Of a stretch of DNA of 64,000 nucleotides, positions 17,205 through 25,885 are shown piece after piece. This DNA is from Cellvibrio sp. UBA7671 (GTDB taxonomy: Bacteria; Pseudomonadota; Gammaproteobacteria; Pseudomonadales; Cellvibrionaceae). A program made the translations under genes and the position numbers. The first letter of the stretch is position 1. The number at the start of each line of letters is the position of its first letter. Under the pieces are notes generated by a model. It made no database searches and was not told the DNA's origin. It saw only the letters and a program-made list of their open reading frames with translations. The stretch lies in assembly GCA_002483145.1 (NCBI GenBank), contig DLHJ01000014.1:124001-188000 (forward strand). Reading direction: 5' to 3'.

Positions 17205-18052
17205 ATGATCAAAGATACCATTAATGCTCTTGGTTTACGATTTTGTTGTGATGATATTGACACGTTGCAAAATAAAATTTCGTATTTGCATGGCAGTGGG
17301 AAATACGATCGTCTTATAAGAGAGATGCATAAGGAGAAAGATGTCAATAACTTCTATTCGAAAATTTTTGAGGTATCTATAGCGCAAGCCATTGAATATG
17401 CAGGTCTGATTTCATTATATGAGGTTAATGTAAGAGAAAATGATAATTCAAATATTGATTTTAAAATCAGTGATGATAGTGGGTTTTCATTGTTTCTTGA
17501 GGCAAAGCTTTTACAAGATGTAAAGTCGAAGGACGAAATAGAGCAGCAGTTAAAAAATGGCGACTTCTATTCAATTTTAATGGATGGCGAAAGACAAAAA
17601 AAGAGATTTTCCGCTTGCAGAGTGACATTCTAGGCAAAATTCAAAAAAAGGATGGAACTATAATAAAATTTATCGAGCCGAGCCGAGAATGTGCAAACGT
17701 AGTTGCAGTTGATGTAACTGATCTATTTCTCGATGGTGTCGATTCTGATGATTGCAGTCTTGCATGTTACGGCGATAGTGGTGTAGATGAAGTTTATTTA
17801 AAGCAAGGGGTGATTGGTATATTTGAGCAGTCGCCCACCACTAAAGAATCAGTGGAAGGTGATTTAAAAAATATATTTAAAAATGCTCAGCTCTTATTAA
17901 ATGGAGTGGTTTTTCTATTCAGGCCGCGGAACTCTAGCCGAATTAATACTAATATAAGTTATTTTTTTGTGTGTAATAGAAATTTAACATCAAGCGAGAG
18001 CGAAATAAGAATAAGATCAATTTTTGACAAGCTCTTCCCAAAATATTCATAG
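17205..18052 (+). pseudogene. Frameshifted (or slippage-expressed) gene with PD-(D/E)XK-like motif
   Basis: Two overlapping reading frames, 17205-17633 and a frame from about 17600 to 18052, make one continuous protein of 282 residues if the ribosome or polymerase slips by -1. The site is CAA AAA AAG at 17595-17603, an A_AAA_AAG heptamer in phase. Joined there, the sequence reads ERQKKEIFRLQSDIL. The first part contains a D ... E-A-K arrangement (NIDFKI, then LFLEAKLL) like PD-(D/E)XK nucleases. I do not recognise the family. The gene is more AT-rich than its neighbours, which suggests transfer. A lost A in the A-run (true mutation or sequencing error) is the simplest explanation; no downstream pseudoknot or upstream pausing site is evident. 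Confidence 0.6.
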
Positions 18053-18136
18053 CTGAAAGGCAATGCTGTCATGGTTGTATCAGTAGTCTAATCGCTTTAT
18101 ACAATCCTCAATCGTCAATCAATTAAAGAGTGTGTA

Positions 18137-18892
18137 ATGGCTTCAAAATTTTATGTGGTATGGGCAGGGCGGGAGACGGGGATTTTTACGGATTGGCCGA
18201 CTTGTAAGAAGCAGGTCGATGGATTTGTGGGGGCGCGTTATAAATCGTTTTTAACACGCGAGGAAGCCGAAGCCGCTTTTGGTAGTGCAAAAGCCACCGC
18301 TGGAACCGGACGTGCTGCCGCCGCTAGCGGTGCCAAAATCAAAACCTATAATGCCGCTGAAGTAAACGCATTACCCGTCGATGTAAAAATATTTACCGAC
18401 GGTGGATGCGAACCAAACCCCGGAGAGGCGGGTTCGGGTTTAGCGGTTTATCACGATAATAAAGTGGTTGAGCTTTGGTATGGCTTGTATAACCCCATGG
18501 GTACTAACAACACCGCCGAGTTAAATGCGTTGCACCAAGGTTTATTATTGGCAAAAGATGAAATCGCCAAAGGCAAAACTGCAGCGGTTTTTTCTGACTC
18601 CCAGTACTCCATCCAATGCGTTGTGCAATGGGCAGTTGGTTGGGAAAAAGCGGGTTGGAAAAAGAAAGGCGGCGAGATTAAAAACCTCGAACTGATTAAA
18701 GAAATTTATTCCCTGCACCAAACCCTGAAAGACAAAGTGCAAGTGTTGCATGTGAATGGCCACGTTGGTGTACAAGGCAACGAACTCGCTGACCGCATGT
18801 CCATTCTTGCTATCCAGTCCCGCGAAACTGAATTTGCACTCTACCGCGAGCCGTTGGATATAACAGCAATTTTGGCAACACGTGCAGGTTGA
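18137..18892 (+). CDS. rnhA: Ribonuclease HI with N-terminal viroplasmin (hybrid-binding) domain
   Basis: This 251-residue enzyme cleaves RNA in RNA-DNA hybrids. Residues 1-47 form the caulimovirus-VI/viroplasmin domain (KFYVVWAGRETGIF, RYKSFLTREEAEAAF), which binds hybrids in eukaryotic-type RNase H1. The catalytic domain starts near 82 with the full acidic set: D88 (TDGGCEPNPG), E128 (NTAELNAL), D154 (SDSQY) and D219 (GNELAD). This domain order is less common in gammaproteobacteria than the short RnhA. Its stop overlaps the next gene's ATG (TGATG), so translational coupling is likely. Confidence 0.93.
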   Translation: MASKFYVVWAGRETGIFTDWPTCKKQVDGFVGARYKSFLTREEAEAAFGSAKATAGTGRAAAASGAKIKTYNAAEVNALPVDVKIFTDGGCEPNPGEAGSGLAVYHDNKVVELWYGLYNPMGTNNTAELNALHQGLLLAKDEIAKGKTAAVFSDSQYSIQCVVQWAVGWEKAGWKKKGGEIKNLELIKEIYSLHQTLKDKVQVLHVNGHVGVQGNELADRMSILAIQSRETEFALYREPLDITAILATRAG

Positions 18893-19473
18893 TGAGTAGA
18901 ATGAAATTCGGTGTATGCCCTTGCTGCAGATCGCGCAATTTAAAAAAGATTCAAGGGGAGCAATTCACCTGTTTGGATTGCGCGGCACCTTTGCGTTTCA
19001 CATGGAATTGGCTGCACTGGGCTAGCATCATTGCCTACATATTGTTGTCAAATTATTTGGATGAAGTTCCCGTAACTATTCGCTTCAGCATTCTTGCTGT
19101 GGTGCTGGTGGTGTTGCTGATTTTATATTTTCGCCTTCGCCAGTTTCATTTGGATGAATTTAAACTTGATGAAGAGCTCACTGCGGCCAAGAGCGAGTTG
19201 TATCAGATAGACAGATTTGTTGGCGGCAAAATTGGTGTAATCGACTTTATTAACGAAGTGGATGAGTTAAAAAAGACCTATGCGAAAGAGCCTGCAGTAC
19301 GGTCGCTTGTACAGAATCATTTTAACCGTGTCGGTGGTTTGAGTATTGAGGAGCAGGCACTCAGTTTTACATCAATTCATCCTTATGTGGATCTTAAAAA
19401 GATCGCGCTTCAACAGCAACACGAGACCCGTAAACGAATTGAGCGTTTGAATGCCTACAAATTACAAATCTAA
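18892..19473 (+). CDS. Hypothetical zinc-ribbon membrane protein
   Basis: A 193-residue protein. The N-terminus carries CPCC at about residues 10-13 and a CLDC further on (about 28-31), a likely zinc ribbon. Two hydrophobic stretches follow (about 38-53 and 62-80), then a charged helical C-terminal half. The ATG at 18892 overlaps the rnhA stop; an ATG at 18901 is possible. I do not recognise a named family. Coupling to rnhA may be only transcriptional. Confidence 0.7.
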   Translation: MSRMKFGVCPCCRSRNLKKIQGEQFTCLDCAAPLRFTWNWLHWASIIAYILLSNYLDEVPVTIRFSILAVVLVVLLILYFRLRQFHLDEFKLDEELTAAKSELYQIDRFVGGKIGVIDFINEVDELKKTYAKEPAVRSLVQNHFNRVGGLSIEEQALSFTSIHPYVDLKKIALQQQHETRKRIERLNAYKLQI

Positions 19474-19571
19474 TGCAAATAATCATCTCATTCAGAAAAA
19501 CATTGGTATTCCCGCCACTAACTGCTTTAATCCCATCAGCAACACAAATGGCAGTCTAAGGCTGCCCACAT

Positions 19572-19585
19572 ACGATAATTATCGT
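19572..19585. promoter_or_regulatory. 14-bp perfect palindrome upstream of the Crp/Fnr gene
   Basis: ACGATAATTATCGT is a perfect inverted repeat 35 bases before the start codon of the Crp/Fnr-family gene. Its placement suits an autoregulatory operator overlapping the promoter. It does not match the standard Crp or Fnr half-site, so the binding protein is unknown. Confidence 0.5.
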
Positions 19586-19620
19586 TTACGCGGTTAAATC
19601 CGTCTCTTTACAAGCCACTT

Positions 19621-20364
19621 ATGCCAAAAGCCCTGAACAAAGACACAAAACTCCCTAACCCAAAATTAAATCACATACTCGCCTCGCTCCCTGCCGCGGA
19701 CTATGAACGGATTTTGCCCGACCTCAAACTAATCGATATGCCTCTCGGCTGGACTATGTCTGAATCGGGCGATCATATTAGTTACCTGGATTTCCCGATC
19801 TCGGGCATCGTCTCTTTGATGTATAACCTCGAAGATGGCTCAACCAGTGAAACAGCGCTGGTAGGTTGTGAGGGTATGGTGGGGATATCCATTTATATGG
19901 GCGGCGAGAGTATGCCCTCCAGTACGGAAGTGCAGACCGCCGGACAAGCCTATCGCCTAAGCCGTAGATTAATGAAGCGCGAGTTCGCTTTGGGTGGAGA
20001 GTTACAACATTTATCCTTATTATTCGCCCAGGCCTTAATTTGCCAAACATCGCAAACGGCAGTTTGTAATCAACATCACTCTGTCGAGCAACAAATGTGT
20101 CGCTGGATGTTGATGTCGTTAGATAGATTGAAAACCTCTGAATTATTGATCACCCAGGAAGCCGTTGGCCGACTCTTAGGTGTAAGGCGTGAAAGTGTGA
20201 CGCAAGTCGTGAGCCTGCTGCAAAAAGACGATTTGATAGAGCGCGGCCGTGGCCGTATTAAAATTCTGGATCGCGTCAAGTTGGAAAAACGTGCCTGTGA
20301 ATGTTACGCAGCTGTTAAGGATGAGTACGAGCGTTTGCTTCCAGGTAGTTTGAATTTAGAATAA
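19621..20364 (+). CDS. Crp/Fnr-family transcriptional regulator
   Basis: This 247-residue DNA-binding regulator has an N-terminal cyclic-nucleotide-binding-like beta barrel (about residues 25-145) and a C-terminal winged helix (about 165-225) with recognition-helix sequence LGVRRESVTQVVSLLQ. The barrel lacks the typical cAMP-pocket motif and an N-terminal Fe-S cysteine cluster, so it is neither canonical Crp nor Fnr. Proteins of this subtype often respond to unknown signals. A perfect palindrome lies just upstream. No ribosome site is obvious. Confidence 0.85.
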   Translation: MPKALNKDTKLPNPKLNHILASLPAADYERILPDLKLIDMPLGWTMSESGDHISYLDFPISGIVSLMYNLEDGSTSETALVGCEGMVGISIYMGGESMPSSTEVQTAGQAYRLSRRLMKREFALGGELQHLSLLFAQALICQTSQTAVCNQHHSVEQQMCRWMLMSLDRLKTSELLITQEAVGRLLGVRRESVTQVVSLLQKDDLIERGRGRIKILDRVKLEKRACECYAAVKDEYERLLPGSLNLE

Positions 20365-20452
20365 GCAGAGCAATATAAAATTTAACACTGGGCAGGAAGG
20401 GCAAGGAGCTGCATATATCCCGGGTAGATTTTTATACGTTTTTGGCAATATT

Positions 20453-21898
20453 ATGAATAACACTGTGTCTGGTTTTTTCCCCCGTTATTTTCACAACACC
20501 TCATTTGCCGTTTTTGCCTTTCTATTATTTGGTTTGTTGTTGTGGATACCCTCGCTTTTTATTCCCTTTTGGGGCGATGATTATTTTTTCTTAACGCAAG
20601 CACGTGAAGCTCGCTTAAATGGTGATTCCTGGTGGTTGCCGTTTGTAACGCAATCGCAAACCGGTTTCTGGCGGCCGTTAAGTATGGATACCGGCTGGCG
20701 GTTTGTAGAACAAGTGCTGCAAGGCGATGTCATATCCGCGCATATTTATTCCTGGTGTTTAACACTCGTATCGCTACTGGCCGTAGCTTGGTTCGCGTAT
20801 GAATTTGCGCGGGCGATGCACTGGCCGCAGCCAAAACTGATTGCACTACTCACAGCGGCTATGCACGCGGTACATGTGGCTACTTATTTGCCGTTGCATT
20901 GGGTCGCAGCGATGAATAGCCCGACGCTGGTGTTTTTTATGAGCGCAACGCTCGCCTTGTGGATTGCATTGCCGCGTTTGCAGGGCAGGGTTCGCTGGCT
21001 GGCTTTACTGATGCTCCCCGTGCTGCAATTGCTGGCATTGTTTAGTAAAGAGTTGGCAATTTTAATTCCTGCATTAGTGGTGGTGCTTGCGATATTTTTG
21101 CGCGACAAACAAAGCTACCAAAGAGCGGATGTAGTTGTTTTGTTGGTGTGTGTAGTGATGTGTTTGGTGTGGTTGTATTTCTATAAAGAGTTCACACCCA
21201 GCCGCCATTCCGCTTATGGTTTGACGCTGGGCGAGAATCTGGTGATTAATACCCTGAGTTATTCCGCATGGATTTTTAATGTGCCGCGCGAAGCCTTGCG
21301 TATGATCGTTATGGAGCGATACTTGTTGGGGGTTGCATGGGCGGCTGCCTGTTTTATCCCCATGGCTATTGTGTATTGGCTAAGTATTCGCGCGTTAAAA
21401 CCTTCACTCACCATTGTGCAATGGCTCGCAGGTTTGGCTTTTTTAATTATCGCTTACGGCCCCTATTTTTTATTGGCTAACCAATCTTATGAATATTATG
21501 CCGCTGTGGCGATAATACTTCCCCTGCTGTTGGTTGCGCGCGCGCTGGTGATGACTGATCGAATTAAGATTGGTTTGTTACTGATAGGTTTTTCATCATT
21601 AATAGCAGTGCAGGGCACACGCTCGGCAGCTTACCCTGCGGTAATTGATCGCGCCTTTTGGGCGGAACGGCAAATAGAAACATTGCAACAAGATACGATT
21701 GTCTCGCCCTTATTGGTCAGTGTTGCTAATGAACATCAGTTTGCCGCTATAGGTGTGCGTGGCTTGGAGTGGCGATTGGGGTTGCCAATAGGCAGTGTAA
21801 TCCTCACACGGGATTGTTATCGCAACGGTGAAAAATTAGCACAGAGAATTCTGGTGCAAAATACTGCTGGGGATTTTGTGTGGGAGGATTGCAATTGA
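20453..21898 (+). CDS. Polytopic membrane protein, possible GT-C-type glycosyltransferase
   Basis: This 481-residue protein has roughly ten to twelve hydrophobic segments. Near the N-terminus, after the first helix, lies WGDDYFFLTQAREA (about residues 40-53). This acidic first loop recalls the catalytic Asp region of lipid-linked (GT-C) glycosyltransferases, but I cannot assign a family. The C-terminal 60 residues are soluble. The stop overlaps the start of the SIR2-like gene, with that gene's ribosome site inside this coding sequence, so the two are probably made together. Glycosyltransferase is a weak inference. Confidence 0.6.
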   Translation: MNNTVSGFFPRYFHNTSFAVFAFLLFGLLLWIPSLFIPFWGDDYFFLTQAREARLNGDSWWLPFVTQSQTGFWRPLSMDTGWRFVEQVLQGDVISAHIYSWCLTLVSLLAVAWFAYEFARAMHWPQPKLIALLTAAMHAVHVATYLPLHWVAAMNSPTLVFFMSATLALWIALPRLQGRVRWLALLMLPVLQLLALFSKELAILIPALVVVLAIFLRDKQSYQRADVVVLLVCVVMCLVWLYFYKEFTPSRHSAYGLTLGENLVINTLSYSAWIFNVPREALRMIVMERYLLGVAWAAACFIPMAIVYWLSIRALKPSLTIVQWLAGLAFLIIAYGPYFLLANQSYEYYAAVAIILPLLLVARALVMTDRIKIGLLLIGFSSLIAVQGTRSAAYPAVIDRAFWAERQIETLQQDTIVSPLLVSVANEHQFAAIGVRGLEWRLGLPIGSVILTRDCYRNGEKLAQRILVQNTAGDFVWEDCN

Positions 21899-22803
21899 TC
21901 GCAGCAAAACAGATTTGTCTAAAAACAATTTTAACTACATATGCTGATGAACTTGCTTTGATCATCGGCAATGGCATCAATCGTTACAACAGTGATAGTG
22001 GCCTGAATTCGTGGGATGCAATGTTGTTGGATTTATGGATTAAACATACTGACGATGACCCCAAGGATATTCCGCTCGGAATATCACTCACTGAATTTTA
22101 TGACGCACTGGATTTAAGTAGCACCTCTAAAACCAAAAACCTACAAAAAGAATTTTGCGATTTTCTTGTTGGTTGGAATGCAAAAACGCATCACCAAACG
22201 ATGATGGCTTGGGCAAAACGCCATTCAGCCCCGGTATTGACGACTAACTTTGATGAGACCTTGTCAGATTGTGCCGCGCTGGAATTACACCATGCCGATG
22301 CTGTGCGCTTTACGGATTTTTATCCCTGGGCCAGCTATTTTGCAGCGGGAGAAATTAAAAACCCTGCGCAGGAATTTGCGATTTGGCATATCAATGGCAT
22401 TAAGCGCTATTCGCGCAGTATCCGCTTGGGGTTAAGCCACTACATGGGCTCCGTTGAACGTGCGCGCACCTTAATCCATAAGGGCGGGGAGGGGCGTTTA
22501 TTTGCCGATGCCAAACATGGCAAGTGGAATGGTCGCGATACATGGCTACATATTATTTTTAATAACGACTTGTTGTTTATCGGTTTGGGATTGGATACTT
22601 CTGAAATATTTTTGCGCTGGTTACTGATCGAGCGCGCAAAATATTTTAAAACTTTCCCCGAGCGCGCCAAAAAAGCCTGGTATGTTCATGCAGGGCGAGA
22701 TTTATCACAAGGACAAACAATATTTTTGAAAAGTGTCGGCTGTGAAATTATCAAAGAAGAGAGTTACGACGCGCTTTATGGGAATAGTTGGTCAGTCCTT
22801 TGA
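21895..22803 (+). CDS. SIR2-like domain protein
   Basis: A 302-residue soluble protein with the marks of a SIR2/NAD-binding fold: GNGINR (25-30) in the position of the Gly-rich loop, VLTTNFDETL (114-123) matching the TTNYD motif, IWHINGI (163-169) with the catalytic-type histidine H165, and GLGLDTSEIFLRWLL (230-244). Such SIR2-like proteins are often NAD-consuming effectors of anti-phage systems, but they also occur alone. The start is a TTG at 21895 with GGGAGGA at 21882-21888, overlapping the upstream stop; alternatives are GTG at 21880 and TTG at 21889. No second defence gene is recognised next to it, only the membrane protein it is coupled to. Confidence 0.75.
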   Translation: MIAAKQICLKTILTTYADELALIIGNGINRYNSDSGLNSWDAMLLDLWIKHTDDDPKDIPLGISLTEFYDALDLSSTSKTKNLQKEFCDFLVGWNAKTHHQTMMAWAKRHSAPVLTTNFDETLSDCAALELHHADAVRFTDFYPWASYFAAGEIKNPAQEFAIWHINGIKRYSRSIRLGLSHYMGSVERARTLIHKGGEGRLFADAKHGKWNGRDTWLHIIFNNDLLFIGLGLDTSEIFLRWLLIERAKYFKTFPERAKKAWYVHAGRDLSQGQTIFLKSVGCEIIKEESYDALYGNSWSVL

Positions 22804-22813
22804 CTCCGATCGC

Positions 22814-22993
22814 TTAGGCCGCTCGTACATTTATCTGTGCGGTCTTAAATGATCGACAGATAAACAAGAGGGTTTCACGCGTTTGAATATCGGTTACCGT
22901 TCGTGCGACCGCGACGGCAGTTTCAAAATCGTGTTTCAGGCACAGGCATCTGACTTCACGAATCAATTCAATGTCTTTCCTAATCAAATCCAT
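22814..22993 (-). CDS. Hypothetical small protein, 59 residues
   Basis: A short minus-strand frame starts with ATG at 22993 and has GAGG in AATGAGGTAGAAG just upstream, about 7 bases before the start. The product begins MDLIRKDIEL and is helical and amphipathic with two cysteines near the middle (RCLCLK). No homologue is recognised. The ribosome site and its position in an otherwise empty gap favour a real gene, but it may be chance. Confidence 0.45.
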   Translation of the reverse strand: MDLIRKDIELIREVRCLCLKHDFETAVAVARTVTDIQTRETLLFICRSFKTAQINVRAA

Positions 22994-23237
22994 CTTCTAC
23001 CTCATTGTTAGTTGAAATCTCCGTGTGGGAATCACACTTTTCTACCTGCTCCGCAGGCACCGTTGTAAGTATCGCGTAGGCTCGCAAAAGCTCCAATCCG
23101 ATAGGTCTGGTTTGCTAGATTAGATTTTCATAACAGGAATTTTGCTAGCACTTTCACGCCTAATAAGCCCCCACAGAATGATACAAAACCGTCTTCAGAT
23201 CGTATTGGTGAACACTAGCTTGCCAGGATCTTTACAA
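22994..23237. other. Gap upstream of the photolyase homologue
   Basis: Nothing beyond possible promoters is seen. The reading frame of the photolyase is open back to 23142, but its conserved N-terminus begins at 23238, so the earlier part is treated as untranslated. Confidence 0.4.
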
Positions 23238-24527
23238 ATGAAAACAGCAATTTATTGGTTCAGATATGACCTGCGGTTGGCTGATAACCCCGGTTGGACG
23301 CAATTGGTTGCCTCCTGCGACTCTGTGGTGGGTGTGTTTGTATTGCCCAAACGCTGGTTTGTGCCGGGGCGTTATCAAAGCAAGGGCATAGAATCCCATC
23401 GTTTGAGGTTTTTGCTTGAATCACTTGTTGATCTGCGCTCCCAGTTGCGCGCCTGCGGTAGTGAATTGATCGTACTTGATGGCGATCCTGCGCACGAGCT
23501 TGCAAGCTTCGCGGAGCATTTGGATGTGGGGGCAATTGGCGTGGGGCAGCATCCGGGCAGTGACGAGTGTGATGACGTGGTGCGTGTGCAAAATCGGATC
23601 GATATTCCGGTCAAGTCCAGTGAGAATTTCACGCTCTTTGATCGCGCCGAATTACCCTTTGATCTGCAAGACTTGCCCGATATTTTTTCGCAGTTTCGCA
23701 AGCGTGTAGAGCAACAGCCGCCAAGCCGTGCACTCTCTGCGCCACAGCGCTTGCGTCAGAGTGTGATGGTTGATCATTCAGCTTGTGTACTGGACAAGTG
23801 GTGCGCGATTTTGTCAGCGCAGCGTATGGCCAATCCAGTACATCCACAGGCTCTGGCTTTTTCGGGCGGCACCAAGGCAGGTGTTGAACAATTACAATAT
23901 TATTTGGAAGGTTCACACAACATTGCATCCTACAAAGAGACGCGCAATCAACTTGATGGCTGGGATTTTTCATCCAAGTTATCGCCTTGGTTAGCCTTTG
24001 GTTGCATTTCTGCGCGGCAAGTTGCCGAGGCTATTCGGCACTACGAAAATAAATATCAGGCCAATGATTCCACTTACTGGCTGTATTTTGAATTGCTCTG
24101 GCGTGAATACTTTCAATGGCTCGCGTTTCGTTACGGCAAAAAAATGTTTGCGCTGCGCGGCATACAAAATAAAAATCCGCTGTTGAGTTTTTATTCCGCT
24201 GAGTTTACTGCCTGGTGTTACGGTAATACCGCCAGTGATTTTGTGAATGCGTTTATGCGGCAGCTACTTAACACGGGCTGGATGTCGAATCGCGCCCGCC
24301 AGATTGTCGCCAGCTATTTGATTAATGAATTGGGTGTTGATTGGCGCTACGGCGCTGCCTGGTTTGAACAGCAACTTATTGATTATGATGTGGCCGCCAA
24401 TTGGGGTAATTGGCAGTACCTTGCCGGAGTGGGCACAGATCCGCGTGGACGGCGGCATTTTAATATTGAAAAACAGCGGCAGACTTACGACCCCGAATCA
24501 ATTTTTATCGAGCGCTGGGGAGCATAA
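23238..24527 (+). CDS. Cryptochrome DASH / photolyase-family flavoprotein
   Basis: This 429-residue flavoprotein of the photolyase/cryptochrome superfamily probably uses FAD and methenyltetrahydrofolate and repairs single-stranded or looped cyclobutane dimers. The N-terminal photolyase domain starts KTAIYWFRYDLRLADNP. The FAD-binding domain (about 210-420) shows LSPWLAFGCIS, WREYFQWLAFRYG, NTGWMSNRARQIVAS and WRYGAAWFEQQLIDYD. The C-terminal DPRGRRHFNIEKQ stretch is typical of the DASH group. The ATG at 23238 matches the family; an upstream start is less likely. It is slightly short for the family but looks complete. Confidence 0.9.
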   Translation: MKTAIYWFRYDLRLADNPGWTQLVASCDSVVGVFVLPKRWFVPGRYQSKGIESHRLRFLLESLVDLRSQLRACGSELIVLDGDPAHELASFAEHLDVGAIGVGQHPGSDECDDVVRVQNRIDIPVKSSENFTLFDRAELPFDLQDLPDIFSQFRKRVEQQPPSRALSAPQRLRQSVMVDHSACVLDKWCAILSAQRMANPVHPQALAFSGGTKAGVEQLQYYLEGSHNIASYKETRNQLDGWDFSSKLSPWLAFGCISARQVAEAIRHYENKYQANDSTYWLYFELLWREYFQWLAFRYGKKMFALRGIQNKNPLLSFYSAEFTAWCYGNTASDFVNAFMRQLLNTGWMSNRARQIVASYLINELGVDWRYGAAWFEQQLIDYDVAANWGNWQYLAGVGTDPRGRRHFNIEKQRQTYDPESIFIERWGA

Positions 24528-24672
24528 ATCTAACTGCTGCGGTGGTGTAGCAAATACTGATGGTGCGCGGGATTTTGTGATTAATTCCTGCAGAATCGTA
24601 TTCTGTATCGCGCCTGATCTGTAATTCCCGGTTTATACTATCGCCAATTTATTATTGGTATGGTGTAAGTCG

Positions 24673-25815
24673 ATGGATACGCCGATTTTTAATATTCACG
24701 ATGTCATTTTGATTATGACATTTGCTGTTAGTGGTGCATTGGCGCTCATGCAGCCTGTAGTGCCTGATTCCAACCGCTTGGCAAAAGGCGTGTTGGCGAT
24801 ATTTTATATCTGTATTGCCATCGACGCCGTGTGTACTTTGTTGCTCTGGAATGATCAAATCCACCACAGTGAATTTACTTCTTATGTTATTGCCTATTTT
24901 TTTGTGTTGGCCTCTCTCATCAAAGGCGCTGCACTGTATTTTTACATTCTGGCGATTACCCGCGAAAATTTTTCATTGCAGCTGACTGATGCGCTGCACC
25001 TGGTCCCTGTCTCGTTGTGTTTGTTATTGTTAGTGGCGCTTAGAGTCAATACGGATGTATTGCGTTTTGATCTCGATGAGATTAGTCCCGCATTTGAACG
25101 GGCCATTCATGGCATTTGGTATTTTATTAAGATAATGCCGGTGGTTTATGCGGTGGCGGCACTGGTGGGGTTGCGTTGGTATCGTCAACAGTTGCGCGAG
25201 CGTTATTCGTCTATTAGCGATGTGCCGATCGATTGGCTGAACTACTTGGTGATAGGCTTTTTATTCTCATGGATGTGGACGCTGGCGGCAAATATTTTGG
25301 GTAACATTTCCAGTTTATCAACCGCAGAAGTGGTTGGGCTGGCAAATAACTATATCAATTTCGTTCTGGCGATTGCGCTATTTGCCTACAGTATTGCCTA
25401 TGTCAAAACACTTTTAAGGGCAGGGGCCGATAACCAATCGGCTGAAATGCCTGATAAAACCAGTGAAATACTGCTTGAAAAAATCCGTTCAGGCATCGAG
25501 CTGCAAAAACTCTATTTGAACCAAAGCCTCACAATTGAAGAGTTTTCCAATGAAATAGCCGCTCCTTATCGAGAGGTTTCCAATACCATTAATAAACACT
25601 TTAATACCAATTTTTTTGAGTTTATTAATCGCTACCGGGTGGAAGAAGCCAAACGTATGTTGGCTGATTCTGCTTATGATTCGCTAAGTATATTGGAGAT
25701 ATTGCACGAGTCCGGGTTTAACAGTAAGTCTGCCTTCCAACGGTTTTTTAAACGGCTAACGGGTGTTTCTCCGCGTGCCTTTAGAAAAAATCCGATGAGC
25801 GTAAAAACCGACTAG
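24673..25815 (+). CDS. AraC-family regulator with N-terminal membrane domain
   Basis: This 380-residue protein has about seven hydrophobic helices in residues 5-245, a linker, and a C-terminal AraC-type DNA-binding domain (about 275-375). The second helix-turn-helix reads LSILEILHESGFNSKSAFQRFFKRLTG, continuing GVSPRAFR. It is a predicted membrane-bound one-component regulator. It is convergent with the GH16 glucanase gene, and could control the nearby carbohydrate genes, which is an inference. The ATG at 24673 is preferred to a TTG 18 bases upstream. Confidence 0.87.
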   Translation: MDTPIFNIHDVILIMTFAVSGALALMQPVVPDSNRLAKGVLAIFYICIAIDAVCTLLLWNDQIHHSEFTSYVIAYFFVLASLIKGAALYFYILAITRENFSLQLTDALHLVPVSLCLLLLVALRVNTDVLRFDLDEISPAFERAIHGIWYFIKIMPVVYAVAALVGLRWYRQQLRERYSSISDVPIDWLNYLVIGFLFSWMWTLAANILGNISSLSTAEVVGLANNYINFVLAIALFAYSIAYVKTLLRAGADNQSAEMPDKTSEILLEKIRSGIELQKLYLNQSLTIEEFSNEIAAPYREVSNTINKHFNTNFFEFINRYRVEEAKRMLADSAYDSLSILEILHESGFNSKSAFQRFFKRLTGVSPRAFRKNPMSVKTD

Positions 25816-25841
25816 TGTAAAAACATAATGGCGTAAAGAAC

Positions 25842-25883
25842 AAAAAGGGCGCCTGTGCCAAGCGGACATCAGTCGCCTTTTTT
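25842..25883. terminator. Probable shared terminator between the AraC-type and GH16 genes
   Basis: An imperfect stem with AAAAAGGGCG on the left and CGCCTTTTTT on the right encloses a long loop. The A-run and T-run on the two sides suit both strands, and it lies between convergent genes. Confidence 0.5.
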
Positions 25884-25885
25884 AG

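Noticed and set aside
17205-18052. Two independent small genes instead of one frameshifted gene
   Set aside because: The second frame has no good start, and the joined sequence is continuous at the A-run; two genes would each lack an end or a start.
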